Below are positions 50,699-59,039 of a DNA stretch of 64,000 nt, one piece after another; position 1 is the stretch's first letter, and every line of letters begins with the position of its first letter. A model generated the notes under the pieces. That model was given only the letters and a program-made list of their open reading frames with translations. It made no database searches and had not been told where the DNA came from. Source of the stretch: Cohnella sp. GbtcB17 (lineage in GTDB: Bacteria; Bacillota; Bacilli; Paenibacillales; Paenibacillaceae). Location: NCBI RefSeq assembly GCF_019091135.1, contig NZ_JAGXJW010000026.1, positions 1 through 64,000 of the forward strand, read 5' to 3'. The position numbers were made by a program, and so were the translations under genes.

Positions 50699-52228
50699 TT
50701 ACTGCTGCGCCTTCCAGGCGTCGAACTGCTTCTTGTACTCGGCGACGACCTTGTCGAGTCCGGCCGCCTTCATCTTTTTCAGCGCGCCGGGGTAGAAGTC
50801 ATCCCAATCCGCGACGCCCATCTTCAGCGGGTAGACGCTCGTCTTGATCTCGGCCAGCAGGTTGGCGTACTCCACGGACACCGGCGTCGTATCGAACGTG
50901 AAGCCGATATTCGCCGCGTTGACGGCCTTGTCGCTCAGCTGCAGCGTATCGAACAGCTTGGGATGGGCGTTCGTCGGAATGCGCGTGAGCGGTCCGTACC
51001 CCATCGTCCATTCGGAGCACTGCACTTCGTTGCCCACCGGGCGCAGCGCCTCGCGCTTGTTCGGCCCCGCGTCTTTCCACCAATCGTCCTTGATGCCGTA
51101 GACGAGCAGGTCATAATTGTCCTGGCTGCTATAAAGCCAGTTATAAAATTTGATGACGGCTTCCGGATTTTTAGACGTTTTCGGGATCACATTGGCGTTC
51201 GTCGCGACGATCGGACGCATCCACTGCTTCTCCGGCGCCAGACGGACAGCGTCCATGTCGAGCTCCGGTTTTTTTTGCTTGATGGCCGGATAATCGAAAA
51301 ATCCGTTGCCGAGGTTGAACAGGAACTCGCCGTCGGTAAACGTTTTGGTGACCTGGTCGAGCGGCAAGGTGAGTATATCCGGATGAATCAAACCTTTTTC
51401 ATACATTTGACGGAAATATTCGGCGTCCTTCTTAAACTCGTCCGTCTCGAGCCACGACTTCACGCCGCCGGACTGATCGACATAGATCAAGTCGTCGATG
51501 ACGTTAAACGGATACGTGTCGTATTCGCGGTGAAGTGCGCCTGCCAGGAAGTTCGGCTTCATGACGACGAACATATTCGGGTCCTTCTCGGCCTTCTTGA
51601 TCTGATCGGCGGCGTCGATAAAGCCCTGGAATGTCGTCGGCACCGGAATGTCGTACTTGTCGTACAGATCTTTGCGATAGGTAATCAGCTCATAGTCGTT
51701 CGCCCATTCCCGGTTAATGACCGGGATGCCGTAGATTTTGCCGTTTACCTTGATGGCGTTCCAGACGTCGTCGGAAAACTTGCTCTTCAAATCCGGATAC
51801 TTGGCCAATAAATCGTCGATCGGCTGCAGCGCCCCGCGCCCTGCGTACACGGATGTCTTGATCAGGTCCTCCATGATCGTCAAATCGTCGAACGCTTCGT
51901 TCGTGGACAGCATGAGATTTGTCTTCTGCTCCCAAGCGTCCCAGCCGATATGCTGGAACTCTACATGGAGGCCGACGCCGTCCGCTTTGAGCTTGGCGTT
52001 GACGGCATCCCAGCGCTTCTTCGCCTCGGTAGGCTCGCTGCCCGGCTGCACGATCTTGATCGTTACGGTACCGCCGTCCGGATTCGCGGCCGAGCCCTTG
52101 TCAGTCTGCGCCGCATTTCCTTTTCCCGCGTTCCCTTCGTTCGACTTGCCTCCGGAGCATGCGGCGAGCGAGCCCAGCAGCATCGATACGGTCAACAGCA
52201 CGGCAGCCGAATTCCCGATCTTCCTCAT
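50699..52228 (-). CDS. ABC transporter substrate-binding lipoprotein (LplA-type)
   Basis: 509 aa. Lipoprotein signal MRKIGNSAAVLLTVSMLLGS followed by LAACSGG (acylated Cys about residue 24), a low-complexity linker, then a large solute-binding fold typical of the LplA/YtcQ family (VKIVQPGSEPTEAKKRWDAV-like start; GKIYGIPVINREWANDYELI). It feeds the two LplB/LplC-type permeases encoded upstream. The order permease-permease-binding protein is usual for this subfamily. GAGGAGG 9 nt before the ATG. Confidence 0.92.
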   Translation of the reverse strand: MRKIGNSAAVLLTVSMLLGSLAACSGGKSNEGNAGKGNAAQTDKGSAANPDGGTVTIKIVQPGSEPTEAKKRWDAVNAKLKADGVGLHVEFQHIGWDAWEQKTNLMLSTNEAFDDLTIMEDLIKTSVYAGRGALQPIDDLLAKYPDLKSKFSDDVWNAIKVNGKIYGIPVINREWANDYELITYRKDLYDKYDIPVPTTFQGFIDAADQIKKAEKDPNMFVVMKPNFLAGALHREYDTYPFNVIDDLIYVDQSGGVKSWLETDEFKKDAEYFRQMYEKGLIHPDILTLPLDQVTKTFTDGEFLFNLGNGFFDYPAIKQKKPELDMDAVRLAPEKQWMRPIVATNANVIPKTSKNPEAVIKFYNWLYSSQDNYDLLVYGIKDDWWKDAGPNKREALRPVGNEVQCSEWTMGYGPLTRIPTNAHPKLFDTLQLSDKAVNAANIGFTFDTTPVSVEYANLLAEIKTSVYPLKMGVADWDDFYPGALKKMKAAGLDKVVAEYKKQFDAWKAQQ

Positions 52229-52299
52229 CTTTGCACGACCTCCTCAGTAAAATGATTGCTCTATCGTTGAATCCGCATGCGAATGTTCGGAGCGGATGG

Positions 52300-53172
52300 T
52301 CAACCTTTGACGGAGCCGATGACGAGCCCTTTGACGAAGTAGCGCTGCAGGTACGGATACATGAGCACGATCGGTCCGATCGTCAGAACCGCGGTGGCCA
52401 TCTTGACCGATTCCGCAGGAAGCGTTCCTGAATTCGAAGCGCCCTGAATCTGCGTCATCATCTGGATGTCGGATTGCAGCTTGAACAGGAAGTATTGCAC
52501 GGGATACAGCTGCTGGTTGTCGACCAGCATGATGGCGTTCCACCAGTCGTTCCAGTAAGCAAGCCCGTAGAACAGCGAGATCGTCGCGAGGACCGGCTTG
52601 CACAGCGGAAAAATAATCCGGAATGCTGTCGTCGCATCGTTCGCGCCATCGATCTTGGCCGATTCGACCAGCGCGTAAGGCAGCGACAGCATGAAGTTTC
52701 GAACGAGAAACAGATTAAACGCGCTGAACAGCAGACTCGGCACGAGCAGCGCGAAAATATTGTTGTTCAGCCCCAGCTCTCTGCAGATCATGTACCAGGG
52801 CACGATGCCGCCGTTGAACAGCATGGTGAAGAAAAAGAAGCCGGCTAGATGGTTGCGGTAGCGCACAGAACGATTCGTCAGCGTGTAAGCGGCCATCGCC
52901 GTGATCGCTACCGCCAATAGCGATCCGACGATCGTGACGAACAGCGAGATGCCATAGCTGCGCAAAATGGTGCCCGAATCCTGGAACAGCAGGCGGTACG
53001 CTTCGCCGGAGAACTTCGCCGGGAAGAAGCTGTACCCGTTCATGCGGATCGCCTCCTCGTCCGTCACGGAGATCATCAGCACCAGCAGCACCGGTAGAAA
53101 ACAGAACAAGGCGAACGCCGTCATGAACAGCTGGATCAGGCGGCCTGCGAGTCGCGGGGAGTTCGTCGTCAT
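52300..53172 (-). CDS. Carbohydrate ABC permease (LplC/YtcP type)
   Basis: 290 aa, six membrane helices, with LFNGGIVPWYMICRELGL and the ATPase-contact loop YALVESAKIDGANDATTAFR. C-terminal KGLVIGSVKG is the standard ending of this group. Its ATG shares one base with the stop of the first permease gene (TGATG), so the pair is translationally coupled. Confidence 0.93.
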   Translation of the reverse strand: MTTNSPRLAGRLIQLFMTAFALFCFLPVLLVLMISVTDEEAIRMNGYSFFPAKFSGEAYRLLFQDSGTILRSYGISLFVTIVGSLLAVAITAMAAYTLTNRSVRYRNHLAGFFFFTMLFNGGIVPWYMICRELGLNNNIFALLVPSLLFSAFNLFLVRNFMLSLPYALVESAKIDGANDATTAFRIIFPLCKPVLATISLFYGLAYWNDWWNAIMLVDNQQLYPVQYFLFKLQSDIQMMTQIQGASNSGTLPAESVKMATAVLTIGPIVLMYPYLQRYFVKGLVIGSVKG

Positions 53173-54152
53173 CAGAACAGCGCCCCTTCCGGAAAGTATC
53201 GCCGGATCAGCCGATTGACGCCGTACACAAGGACGAAGCCCATGACCGCCTGGTAGATGCCTACCGCCATCGCTTGCGCGGGATCGCCTGTCATGCGGAG
53301 CGCCCTGTATACGTAGGTATCGATGACGTCGGTCGTCGGCAGCAGCAAGCCGTTGTCGCGGATGATGGCGTACATCATCGCGAAGTCGCCGTAAAATATT
53401 TTGCCGATCGCAAGCAGCATCATGATGACGACGGTCGGCATCAGCAGCGGCAGCGTAATGGATCGGATCTGCTGCCAGCGGCTCGCCCCGTCAATTTTGG
53501 CCGCCTCGAACAGCTCGCCGTCGATGCCGATGATCGCTGCGAGGAAAATGACGGCCAGCAGCCCCGCGTCCTTCCAGACGCGCATAAAAGTAAGAATGCC
53601 CGGCCAGGCGTCCGCCATCCCGTACCAGTTTTGCGGTCTCATCCCGAGTCCCTCAAGGATCTGGTTCAACAGGCCGTATTGAGAGGAGAAAATGTTGTAG
53701 ACGACATAGCTGACGATGACCCAGGACAGGAAGTAAGGAAACAGGAACAGCGATTGCGACACGCGCAGGAACCATTTGGACCGGACCTCGTTCATGAGGA
53801 TCGCCAGCAGAACGGCTGCGGCGTTGCCGAACACGATAAACAGGAAATTGAGACGGATCGTATTCCAGGTGACGCGCACCGCATTGTCGGACATAAAGAA
53901 AAATTCGAAATTTTTGAGTCCGACGAACGGGTTTTGCCAGAAATACGAGGTGTCGTAGCTGAACTTCTGGAACGCCATTAATAAATAAGGCAGCGTCGCA
54001 TAGCCGAACACGAGCGTATAAACGATGGCTGGCAGCGCGAGCAAATAGCTGACAGGATTGCGCCAGATGTCTCTGACAAAGCTGCCCTTGCCCGTCTTCG
54101 ACGCCGCGTCGGCACGCTTCCCGAAGCCGGGCCTTGATGCGGATGTTTGCAT
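53172..54152 (-). CDS. Carbohydrate ABC permease (LplB/YteP type)
   Basis: 326 aa. A basic cytoplasmic N-terminus, then six helices and the loop LFEAAKIDGASRWQQIRSIT. First gene of the 10-kb operon that includes GH2, rhaM, lyase and GH43 genes. GAGGAGAG ribosome site. A promoter with a cre-like element lies 40-70 nt upstream. Confidence 0.93.
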   Translation of the reverse strand: MQTSASRPGFGKRADAASKTGKGSFVRDIWRNPVSYLLALPAIVYTLVFGYATLPYLLMAFQKFSYDTSYFWQNPFVGLKNFEFFFMSDNAVRVTWNTIRLNFLFIVFGNAAAVLLAILMNEVRSKWFLRVSQSLFLFPYFLSWVIVSYVVYNIFSSQYGLLNQILEGLGMRPQNWYGMADAWPGILTFMRVWKDAGLLAVIFLAAIIGIDGELFEAAKIDGASRWQQIRSITLPLLMPTVVIMMLLAIGKIFYGDFAMMYAIIRDNGLLLPTTDVIDTYVYRALRMTGDPAQAMAVGIYQAVMGFVLVYGVNRLIRRYFPEGALF

Positions 54153-54191
54153 GATCGATCTCTCCTCTCGCCAGCTTGTCGTGATAGCCCC

Positions 54192-54221
54192 ATTCTAGTG
54201 AGCGCTTTGGCAGCGGGTAAA
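54192..54221 (-). promoter_or_regulatory. Promoter of the LplB operon with embedded cre-like site
   Basis: Minus strand: -35 TTTACC (54221-54216), 18-nt spacer, -10 TAGAAT (54197-54192). The spacer carries CCAAAGCGCTCACT (54210-54197), which keeps the CcpA core AAAGCGCT and matches the cre consensus at about 10 of 14 positions. A cre between -35 and -10 would repress the operon when preferred carbon is available. Confidence 0.5.
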
Positions 54222-54335
54222 CTTAAAATAGCGGAAATCGAAGGAATCCTGGGAAATTGAAGGCCTTCGAAAACCGGATATTCCTAAAAAAACGCCGCAA
54301 GCGCCGCATTTGCCGCATTTATGAATGCGTTTCCA

Positions 54336-54364
54336 TTGAAACGGCGGTTCCATCACGATACAAT
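54336..54364 (+). promoter_or_regulatory. Promoter of the membrane AraC regulator gene
   Basis: -35 TTGAAA (54336-54341), exact 17-nt spacer, -10 TACAAT (54359-54364), 34 nt before the chosen ATG. It is divergent from the LplB promoter, with about 115 bp between the -35 elements. Confidence 0.65.
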
Positions 54365-54397
54365 GCTAACTACAAGAAACCGGAGAGGAACATCGAC

Positions 54398-56638
54398 ATG
54401 ACGTTATGGAACAACATCAAGCGGTACGGGATCTACCGAAGACTGCTCGTTTCCTATCTCATCCTTGTCCTCATCTCGATTCTGCTCGTGTCGACTCTGC
54501 TCTACCAGCGGTTTTCCTATCAAACGGAGACAGAGATCGGCCGGATGACGCTGACGAGTCTCGACCAGATCGAACGGACGACCGAAGCGGTGCAGAACAG
54601 TGCGGTGTCGATCGGCAACGAGCTCCTCCACGATCCGCGTTTGATCGCGGCCATGCTGAACGAAAAAGCCGATCCGCTGCTCGAGAACGAGGTCGTCGTC
54701 AAGCTGGCTGCGATCCAGGCGGTCTATCCGTTTATCGAATACATCAGCGTTTACAACGGCAACACGGGCCGCTACCTGAATTATCGCGGCATCACCAAGG
54801 AGATGGACGGCGAGCTGATCCGCCGAATCGAGAGCGGGAACGGCGACGGCGACGCTTCCATCTTCTTCGTCCCCCGTCTCCTCGATCTCACGCCGCTTGG
54901 CACCCCCCTGCCGCCGAAGCCGCTCTTGTCCTACATCCTCTACTCCAACTTCTCCAACCTCATGCCGCGCGACGGGGCGATCGTCATCAATGTGAACGAA
55001 GAGGCGGCCATTGGCGCGCTGAACCGCAGCGTCGCGGCGTCGCCGGGCAGCGAATGGATGGTCGTCGACAGGGACGGCGCAGTCGTCTCCCACAACGACG
55101 CGTCCAGGATCATGAATAATGTGTCCGGCGATGCCGATGTGGCGGCGGTCATGCGCGCCTCCGAAGACCGGGGTCACTTTGCGACGAAAAAGGACGGCGT
55201 CAATACACTCGTCACCTATTCCAAGTCCAAGGATACCGGTCTGACCGTCATCGGCCGTCGTCCATACGACGAGCTGCTCCTCTTCGGCGCGGGCGGCCGT
55301 CGTACGCTGATCTGGGCAGGCTTCGGTCTGCTGTCGGCCGTCGGCGTGCTATTCGCGTTCCGGCTCGCAAGCGGGATGTTCCGGCCTTACTCCGCCTTCC
55401 AGAGCCGTACGAGCACGCTCGAGGCGACCTGGAAGACGGCGTTCCCGCTGCTGCAGGAGTCTTACCTTCGCGGATTGCTGGCGGGCAAGCCGCCGTCCGA
55501 CCAGGGCGGCAAGCTGTTCGACTGGCGGGCGGACGGCAGCCGGTACTGCGTCATCGTGGTCAAGTTCGACGAGTACAGACAGTTCCTCGCGCGCAGCAAC
55601 AAGGAGCAGGAGCTGATCCGCTTCGCGATCCGCAATATTGCCGACGAGCTGACGGACGGCGTCGCCTGCCGGACGCTCGAGGCTGACAACGATCATTTGG
55701 TCATCCTGGCACAGCTATCCGAGCCGCGGCTGCCCGAACCGCTGCAGCTCGCGCTGGCCGAACTGCAGCTGAAGGCGAAGCAATATTTTCGTCTGTCCGT
55801 CTCGATCGGCGTCGGCGGCATCGCCGACACAGAGGACAAGATCAGGGACTCTTACCATTCGGCCTGTTCGTATTTGAACTACCGGTTTCTCCTTGGACAC
55901 GGTTGCATCATCGACGAGGCCGCAGTCGCTTCGCGAGACGGCCGTGGCGGCGAATATCCCGCCAGGGAGGAGACCGTGCTGCTTGAAAACGTCCGGCTCG
56001 GTCGCCGCAAGGACGCCGAGCGAACCGTCGACCGCTTCCTGGACGCCATTCGCACGCTCGACTACAAGTACGCCTTTGTGTTCGCCAACCAGCTCGTCAT
56101 CTCCGTGCAGAAGCAGTTCGAGAACGTGTTATCCTTCGACGAGGACGACTATGCGACGCACGCCGCCCTGCTCTTCTCGTTCTCCGAGTTCGAGACGCTG
56201 GACGAGATCGGATCGGCGCTCAAGCAACTGTGCGCCACCGTGGCCGACCGTCTCGAAAAGAAACGGAGCGCTCGCAATCTCGAGATCGTGGACAGCGTGC
56301 TCGATCTGGCCAAGGCGGCGTACAACAATCCGCAGCTGTCGCTGGAATGGGCGGCGGAACAAGTCGGTTACTCTAGCGGTCATCTGAGCAAGCTGTTTAA
56401 ACAGGCGACAGGCCACTCGTTCAATGACACCGTGAACGCGCTTCGGCTGGAGGAGGCCGAACGGCTGCTCCGCCAGACGAGCGAATCCGCTGCGGCCATC
56501 AGCGAGAAGGTCGGACTCGGCGGCACTTATTTTTTCACGCTGTTCAAGAAGACGTACGGCATGACGCCGGCGCAGTACCGATTGTCCATGGCTGCGGACG
56601 AACCGGCCGACGGAGGGCGGCATGAGAATGGGGCATGA
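54398..56638 (+). CDS. Membrane-bound AraC-family transcriptional regulator with extracellular sensor
   Basis: 746 aa from the ATG at 54398, which has GGAGAGG upstream and lies after a clear promoter; the open frame extends back to 54257 but that part overlaps the promoter. TM1 (LLVSYLILVLISILLVSTLL), an extracellular Cache-like domain of about 250 residues, TM2 (LIWAGFGLLSAVGVLFAF), a cytoplasmic linker (GGDEF-like remnant fold by position), and a C-terminal AraC double HTH (LSLEWAAEQVGYSSGHLSKL; KVGLGGTYFFTLFKKTYGMT). It unites sensing and DNA binding in one chain and, being divergent, most likely controls the LplB operon. Confidence 0.9.
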   Translation: MTLWNNIKRYGIYRRLLVSYLILVLISILLVSTLLYQRFSYQTETEIGRMTLTSLDQIERTTEAVQNSAVSIGNELLHDPRLIAAMLNEKADPLLENEVVVKLAAIQAVYPFIEYISVYNGNTGRYLNYRGITKEMDGELIRRIESGNGDGDASIFFVPRLLDLTPLGTPLPPKPLLSYILYSNFSNLMPRDGAIVINVNEEAAIGALNRSVAASPGSEWMVVDRDGAVVSHNDASRIMNNVSGDADVAAVMRASEDRGHFATKKDGVNTLVTYSKSKDTGLTVIGRRPYDELLLFGAGGRRTLIWAGFGLLSAVGVLFAFRLASGMFRPYSAFQSRTSTLEATWKTAFPLLQESYLRGLLAGKPPSDQGGKLFDWRADGSRYCVIVVKFDEYRQFLARSNKEQELIRFAIRNIADELTDGVACRTLEADNDHLVILAQLSEPRLPEPLQLALAELQLKAKQYFRLSVSIGVGGIADTEDKIRDSYHSACSYLNYRFLLGHGCIIDEAAVASRDGRGGEYPAREETVLLENVRLGRRKDAERTVDRFLDAIRTLDYKYAFVFANQLVISVQKQFENVLSFDEDDYATHAALLFSFSEFETLDEIGSALKQLCATVADRLEKKRSARNLEIVDSVLDLAKAAYNNPQLSLEWAAEQVGYSSGHLSKLFKQATGHSFNDTVNALRLEEAERLLRQTSESAAAISEKVGLGGTYFFTLFKKTYGMTPAQYRLSMAADEPADGGRHENGA

Positions 56639-56693
56639 CGGGCCGATCGGCAGCGGCTTCGGTAGCGGCTCCGGCAGCGACTTCAGCGGCGGC

Positions 56694-57902
56694 CTATCCT
56701 CTCGCCTGCCGCCAGGGCCGACGCATGATCGCCTCGAAGCCGGCAGGATCCGGTTCGAAGCCGAGGCCTGGCCGATCCGGCACCGCCACGCAGCCGTCGA
56801 GCCCCAGCTCGAACGGCTCCGACATGAAGCCGCTACCGATGCGGGTCATGCCGTTCTCCCTGCTCGCATTCGTTTCGTTGTGCTCCTGGATCAGGAAGTT
56901 CGGCACGGCGGCGCCGAACTGGATGCTCGCCGCGAAGCTGAGCGGGCTGAGCGGACAATGCGGAGCGATGGACGCATAGGAAGCCTCCGCCATCGCGGCG
57001 ATCTTGCGCAGCTCCGTGAAGCCGCCCGCATGCGCCAGATCCGGCTGCAGCACGGCCGCTCCGGCCTCGAGCGCCTCGCGGAACGCCCATTTGCCCATCC
57101 AGCGCTCGCCCGCCGCTACCGGCACCGGCGCCGCATCGACGACGCGTCTGAGCAGATCGATGCGCTCCGGCGGCAGCGGCTCTTCCAGGAACAGAAGGCC
57201 AAGCGGCTCGAAGCGGCGGATGAGCTGCTGCGCGCGCGACAGATGCGTGTTGTGAATGTCGACCGCGATGTCGATCTCGCGGCCGACTGCGCATCGCACG
57301 GCCTCGACGCATTCGACGATCCCGTCGAGATCGGCCGCGCGCTCCAGCGTATCGGCGGGGCCGAAGTGCAGCTTCAGGCAGCGAAAGCCCCACTGAAGCA
57401 GCGTCTCGGCGGCGCGGGCCATTCGCGCCGGTGCCCGGGCAGCCCCATCCTCCGGTGCCGAACGGTAAGGGGACGGTCGATACGGCATGCCTGGCGCGAC
57501 CGTATACGGCTGCTCGTCGTGGCAAGCACGATATACCTTCACCCGATCGCGGAATGTCCCGCCCAGCAACTTGTGAACGGGCAGGCCGTAGGCTTTGCCC
57601 GTCAAATCCCAGAGCGCCATATCGATGCCGCTGATCGCGCTCATCTTGACCGGACCGCCCAGATAGCCGCTGCCGGACTCGTACATCCGTTTCCACAGCA
57701 GCTCGAGCCGTGTCGGATCTTCACCGATCAGCAGCGGCGCCAGGCGGTTGACCTCGGCGATCACGACCTCCGGATGATCTTCCAGATAAGGCTCGCCGAG
57801 TCCGTACAGTCCCCGGTCGGTATGAATGCGGACCCATACCCAGGAAGGCGGTACCTTCAGCAGTTCAAGCTGCGTAATTTTCAATGCCATCCCCCTCCCC
57901 AT
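56694..57902 (-). CDS. Mandelate racemase/galactonate dehydratase-like enolase superfamily enzyme
   Basis: 402 aa; sugar-acid dehydratase by family. N-terminal capping domain (WVWVRIHTDRGLYGLGEPYL), then the barrel with KLHF (Lys), metal ligands Asp in IDIAVDIHNTH, Glu in LLFLEEPLPPERI and Glu in PVAAGERWMGKW, and the His in SIAPHCPLSPLSFAASIQFG. This resembles D-galactonate or related acid-sugar dehydratases, feeding uronate or aldonate breakdown. Two starts are possible: ATG 57902 (GGGGGAA 7-8 nt upstream) or ATG 57890 (GGAGG immediately upstream). Convergent with the AraC gene at its end, divergent from the next AraC regulator. Confidence 0.88.
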   Translation of the reverse strand: MGRGMALKITQLELLKVPPSWVWVRIHTDRGLYGLGEPYLEDHPEVVIAEVNRLAPLLIGEDPTRLELLWKRMYESGSGYLGGPVKMSAISGIDMALWDLTGKAYGLPVHKLLGGTFRDRVKVYRACHDEQPYTVAPGMPYRPSPYRSAPEDGAARAPARMARAAETLLQWGFRCLKLHFGPADTLERAADLDGIVECVEAVRCAVGREIDIAVDIHNTHLSRAQQLIRRFEPLGLLFLEEPLPPERIDLLRRVVDAAPVPVAAGERWMGKWAFREALEAGAAVLQPDLAHAGGFTELRKIAAMAEASYASIAPHCPLSPLSFAASIQFGAAVPNFLIQEHNETNASRENGMTRIGSGFMSEPFELGLDGCVAVPDRPGLGFEPDPAGFEAIMRRPWRQARG

Positions 57903-58019
57903 TGATGCGTTCCCCCATTATTATTGTAGGAACAGCCAAGGGATCTGTATTTGGCGAATAGGCGTAAAAGGGTATCCGTTATTACGAATTTTTATCTTCT
58001 TTGAAAGGACTGTCTTCCT

Positions 58020-58946
58020 GTGACCGACTTGGATCTCGCCGCTTTGCATCCGCAGGATACGCTCGAGGCGCTCAGCGATTTTCGCTTCCCGCCCTATATT
58101 TCGCTCGCCCATATTTTCCATGCGCCGCGCGACTGGGGCTTCGCCGACCGTACGCTGAAGCAATACGCGCTCAATTATGTCATCGGAGGACGGGGCGAAT
58201 TTACCGTGGAAAATAATGTCCACACCGTAGAAAAAGGCGACGTCTTTTTTTACCGTCCTTATGAGAAGCATGGCTTGCGCGCGCTCCCCGGCCGTCCGTT
58301 CATCTCGATCACCGTCGTGTTTCATTTCGATCGTTTGCCCTGTCCGGCGGAGGAGCTGCTGCACGGTGCTCACATGCTCGGACGCTTCGACGGGCATGCG
58401 GTGGAGCACCAATTCGCCGAGCTCGTCGCCAAATACCGTCAGCCGGGCCTCGAGAACGGCTTGCAATGCCAATCTCTGCTGCTGTCCATATTGGCCGAAA
58501 CCTCCCGCAAGGTTGCCGAAGGCCGGCAGCAAACGTCCGTATCCCGCAAAAATTTGGCGAAGCTCGTGCTCGTGAAAAACCATATCGAAAACCGGCTCGA
58601 TGCGAAGCTTGACGTAACCGAGATCGAGCGGATCGCCGGCATGACCTGGAACTATCTCATCGCCGAGTTCAAAAAAGCGTTCGGCATTACGCCGATGCAA
58701 TTTCTCATCTGGGCGCGCGTGACCAAAGCCAAAGAGCTGGCGCTGCAGTCGCCGCTCTCGTTCGGCGAGATCGCTGCGCAGGTCGGCTACAACGACATTC
58801 ACGCCTTCGGCAAAATGTTCAAAAAGAAAACCGGCATGAGCCTCACCGAATTTTGTTCTTCTCTGTACGACGCCGACCACCTTATTCGATGGCCTAAGGC
58901 GGTACGCGACGCGGCCGCAGCCGGGCTGAAGGACGATAAAATTTAA
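58020..58946 (+). CDS. AraC-family regulator with cupin-type sensor
   Basis: 308 aa, starting at GTG. N-terminal cupin-like ligand domain (RTLKQYALNYVIGGRGEFTV; VEKGDVFFYRPYEKHGLRAL), C-terminal AraC HTH pair (LDVTEIERIAGMTWNYLIAE; GEIAAQVGYNDIHAFGKMFK). Divergent from the dehydratase gene (117 bp between them) and 94 nt or less upstream of the alpha-galactosidase gene, so it probably controls one or both. GAAAGGA lies about 10 nt before the GTG. Confidence 0.88.
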   Translation: MTDLDLAALHPQDTLEALSDFRFPPYISLAHIFHAPRDWGFADRTLKQYALNYVIGGRGEFTVENNVHTVEKGDVFFYRPYEKHGLRALPGRPFISITVVFHFDRLPCPAEELLHGAHMLGRFDGHAVEHQFAELVAKYRQPGLENGLQCQSLLLSILAETSRKVAEGRQQTSVSRKNLAKLVLVKNHIENRLDAKLDVTEIERIAGMTWNYLIAEFKKAFGITPMQFLIWARVTKAKELALQSPLSFGEIAAQVGYNDIHAFGKMFKKKTGMSLTEFCSSLYDADHLIRWPKAVRDAAAAGLKDDKI

Positions 58947-59039
58947 AAATCGCGATATTGGATACGCATTCCCCCTTTGCGGCTACTTACTTTTGCGGCT
59001 CGCACTTCTATACTGAGAGCGACCATCATCTCGAAGGGA

